Part shown: piece by piece, positions 61,551 through 64,000 of the stretch
Layout: each line of letters opens with the position of its first letter
Numbering within the stretch: the first letter of the stretch is position 1
DNA from: Selaginella tamariscina
Lineage: Eukaryota; Streptophyta; Lycopodiopsida; Selaginellales; Selaginellaceae
Length of the DNA: 64,000 nucleotides
Reading direction: 5' to 3'
Assembly: GCA_003024785.1 (NCBI GenBank)
Contig: PUQB01000104.1
Span: 420,506-484,505 of the forward strand
Position numbers and translations under genes: made by a program
Notes under the pieces: model-generated
What the model was told of the DNA's origin: nothing
What the model saw: the letters and a program-made list of their open reading frames with translations, nothing else
The model's database searches: none

Positions 61551-64000
61551 CTACATATACTTATTCCAGTAAATCAACTGACCAGGCGGTTGCCAGCTGG
61601 AGCGCCAGCTGGCAACGGCATTGCCCATCCATCTCTCAGGGAAGTCCAACGCTGACGTGTCATGCAAGGACGACACCAACTCTCTTTTTGTATCCATTGA
61701 AAACTTGAAACACTCTCCTCCCTTAGTTCTTACCATCTCTGCAACCTGCACAAGCCACACAAACGTAAATTACACACACACACACAACACACATGTACAT
61801 ATGCATCATATGCTTGTGTATATACGTACGAGTATTACACGCACACATGTGCTTGTACAAATGTGTATAAGTGTAGAATCATTATTTACACACAATGCAC
61901 ACACACATGAGAGAGAGAGAGAAACCTTTACAGTATACATGTGCTTGTACAAATGTGTGTAAGTGAAATCATTCATATAACAAATGCACAGACACCCGAG
62001 AGAGAGAGAGAAAGAGAGTCGTCTTATATAATCACTTAAGTCGATAAATTAAGTCTATAGCGACTTACGATTCTATACAATTATATATACTGAGATCATT
62101 AACTATTGATGATAATCTCTTACGCATACAAACAAAAATACACGCACCCACATGCAAATACGCATGTGCACAAGTTGAGGATGCATTACAGCTCAATGAC
62201 CACCGTTGCTCGTGAGTATAAAATACAAGTACATTCTACAGATGTAACTTAGCATGTGTACAAATTATTTATGAGAGAGAGAGACAAGAGGGGCCTACCT
62301 GTTCGAGCCAAGGAAAAGCAGCATCAAGGAAGTGTTGTTATGAAGAATTTGCATGACGGCACGCATCATTGAAGCAGCTGTTGTATTTGACAAATGCTCG
62401 AACGCAGGACCGGTCTGATTCATCATCCTCACCAGTAACAGGTCATCTTCTGCCGACAATGCTTCCTCATACGCCGAGTCCACGTCACCACCGTGCAGAT
62501 TCTAACAGTGTATACAATATTATAAGTGTGTGTTTGCAAAACACATGTACATAACACAAATGCATGTCACTATGCGTCAATCATAATCCGATGGACACAC
62601 ATGTACACAAAACACCTGATACAGTATGTAGAGAAATATTTACACGTATTATCCGGACTATCGTATATACCTCCATTGCTCGTGTCCAGAATAGCCATGA
62701 AGGCGCTGCAACTTGCTTTGCAGGCTCCATTGCAGTCTCCAGAATCATGTCTGGCAGCTTATCAACTACAAGTTCGTCCCCTGCATGAAAGTCAAACCTT
62801 ATTACTATGAATGTGTCATATAATGCCCTAGTACTACAACTATATGCATATATAGTTGTAGTCATAACCATCCATTTCAGTGCGTGCGTGCGTGCGTGCT
62901 GTGGTGTTTGCGTTCCATACTGACCAGGAGCTCCTCTGATGGCTTCAAGTGTAGCTTCATCCTTTGAGGCTCTCCACACGCTTCTCGCTGAAGGGCCTTC
63001 TCCATGTCGGGCTCTATCCCATGCTCGTCTTGCAACCGGTGGCTGATCTTGGAAGTCAGAAGACAAGGTCACCTGAACACAGCAACCTATTACCATTCAT
63101 TTCTATCACAAGTGATAAAGAATTGAAGAGGAAGTTTATTGAAAAATAAAGCATTTTAAAGAAAAATAAGCCACGTGTAGTACATTATAATAGCATATAT
63201 TGCCAATGACATGTAAACTTGTACATGCCCGCACACGATATGAAATTGAATACCATTATCGTTAAATATATAAATGATACATAACCAATATTGGAAATAT
63301 GCATTTATACCTCATCAGAAGAGGCAAAATTTGGGCTTTTCCGTACTGTAGTGTAGTTTGTCGTACGTAGCTCCTGGTTGCTGTAGGGTGAATCTCTTCC
63401 ACTGCCAGAGTGAACGGAGAATCTTTCTTCGTAGTCAGAGAGTTTAAAGAGTTCTCTCGTATTGCGAGACGAATATTCCAGTGTTGAAATGTTTCTGCTA
63501 CCAGTAGAACTGAATTTGCCCGAACCTGTTAAGTACAGTGTCACATAGATATGTATATATAAAATATACAATATCCTGGATTAAAGTTGATATTATTATA
63601 ATCCAGCATTTCTACTTTAGTTAATAACCTTTTTCGATATTCTCCCCAGACCGTTCAAGACGTTGGACTCTGTCTTGCAAGGAAAGCATGCTCTCTTGAC
63701 AGGTGCACATGAAATCCTGGAAAAGGAAAGTTAGAGAAGCACTCTCTATGCATTTATACATTAGTATATGTGTGTTTGCGCCTGCGACCAGAGTGTGTGT
63801 GTGTGAGAGAGAGAGAGTGCTTGGTATTTGTACATATGTACAGTGTGTGATATCGGGAATACGCAAGTACACATGTACAAAGTATAGACGTGAAGGTATA
63901 AGATGAACATGGTGTTATATTATATGATTAAAATATCTGAAGTGATTCTATAATATGTGACCCGTATCTGTCCGCAAAGGGATACTCTTGCAGTGCGGTC
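61551..64000 (-). CDS. TORTIFOLIA1/SPIRAL2-like microtubule-associated protein, 3' part
   Basis: Minus-strand exons: 63629-63716 (DFMCTCQESMLSLQDRVQRL), 63311-63525 (Ser-rich, GSGKFSSTGSRN), 62925-63072 (ARRAWDRARHGEGPSARSVW), 62671-62780 (GDELVVDKLPDMILETAMEP), 62299-62501 (GGDVDSAYEEALSAEDDLLL, MMNQTGPAFEHLS) and 61551-61745 (EMVRTKGGECFKFSMDTKRE, FPERWMGN, stop TAG). The coiled segment before a Ser-rich region, a DLLLVRLM-(N/D)QTGP-like core and the closing helix pattern match the C-terminal half of plant TOR1/SPR2 proteins, which bind cortical microtubules and control growth direction. N-terminal HEAT repeats would lie beyond 64000. One break near 62335 turns FLDAAFPWLEQ into another frame; the text resumes exactly, so an assembly slip is likely. 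Confidence 0.8.

Overview
The window looks like nuclear DNA of a land plant. It has intron-rich genes with GT-AG introns, a plant-specific senescence-regulator S40 gene, a TORTIFOLIA1/SPIRAL2-type gene, AT-rich intergenic DNA and plant-style Ty3/gypsy elements. Three features point to a seed-free plant (bryophyte, lycophyte or fern) rather than a flowering plant: an EF-hand protein with repeated D-I-x-G motifs that resembles flagella-associated proteins, a Crinkler/RHS-type relic, and a chromovirus whose reverse transcriptase looks fungal/vertebrate-like. The species cannot be named from the sequence.

Layout. 165-1741 (+): 3' exons of a nucleolar DEAD-box helicase with a GUCT domain. 2483-5742: 5'-truncated copy of chromovirus family A. 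5880-13990: an old degenerate gypsy element interrupted by a nearly complete family-B gypsy element (7391-13506) that has lost its integrase. 14407-15932 (+): broken Crinkler/RHS-type gene. 16655-26000: mosaic of old antisense gypsy pieces, a second copy of the repeat that serves as an empty site for the family-B insertion, and a decayed PIF/Harbinger element. 28245-28868 (-): intact S40 gene. 32908-37306 (-): DEAD-box helicase RH1 (DDX51/Dbp6 type). 38415-about 47300 (-): a pogo/Tigger-like transposase gene split by a solo LTR (39382-40605) and by a full-length family-A chromovirus (41242-47049), both with target-site duplications. 48983-53714 (-): ribonucleotide reductase large subunit, 17 exons. 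54720-58851 (+): EF-hand protein. 59741-60894 (-): small unknown gene with a roughly 370-bp polypurine tract in an intron. 61551-64000 (-): 3' part of a TORTIFOLIA1-like gene.

The host genes are ordinary, unrelated neighbours (rRNA processing, dNTP synthesis, microtubule control, senescence) and form no visible cluster. The most interesting item is family A. Its 5' LTR has a TATA box, and 31 nt downstream a 13-nt segment perfectly complementary to the sequence just inside the LTR. That is the arrangement used for self-primed reverse transcription by Tf1/sushi-type elements, which I know mainly from fungi and vertebrates.

Caution: nearly every multi-exon gene carries one-base gains or losses, mostly in homopolymers, including genes otherwise well conserved to the last residue. 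This suggests residual long-read indel errors, so frameshifts alone should not be read as pseudogenisation.
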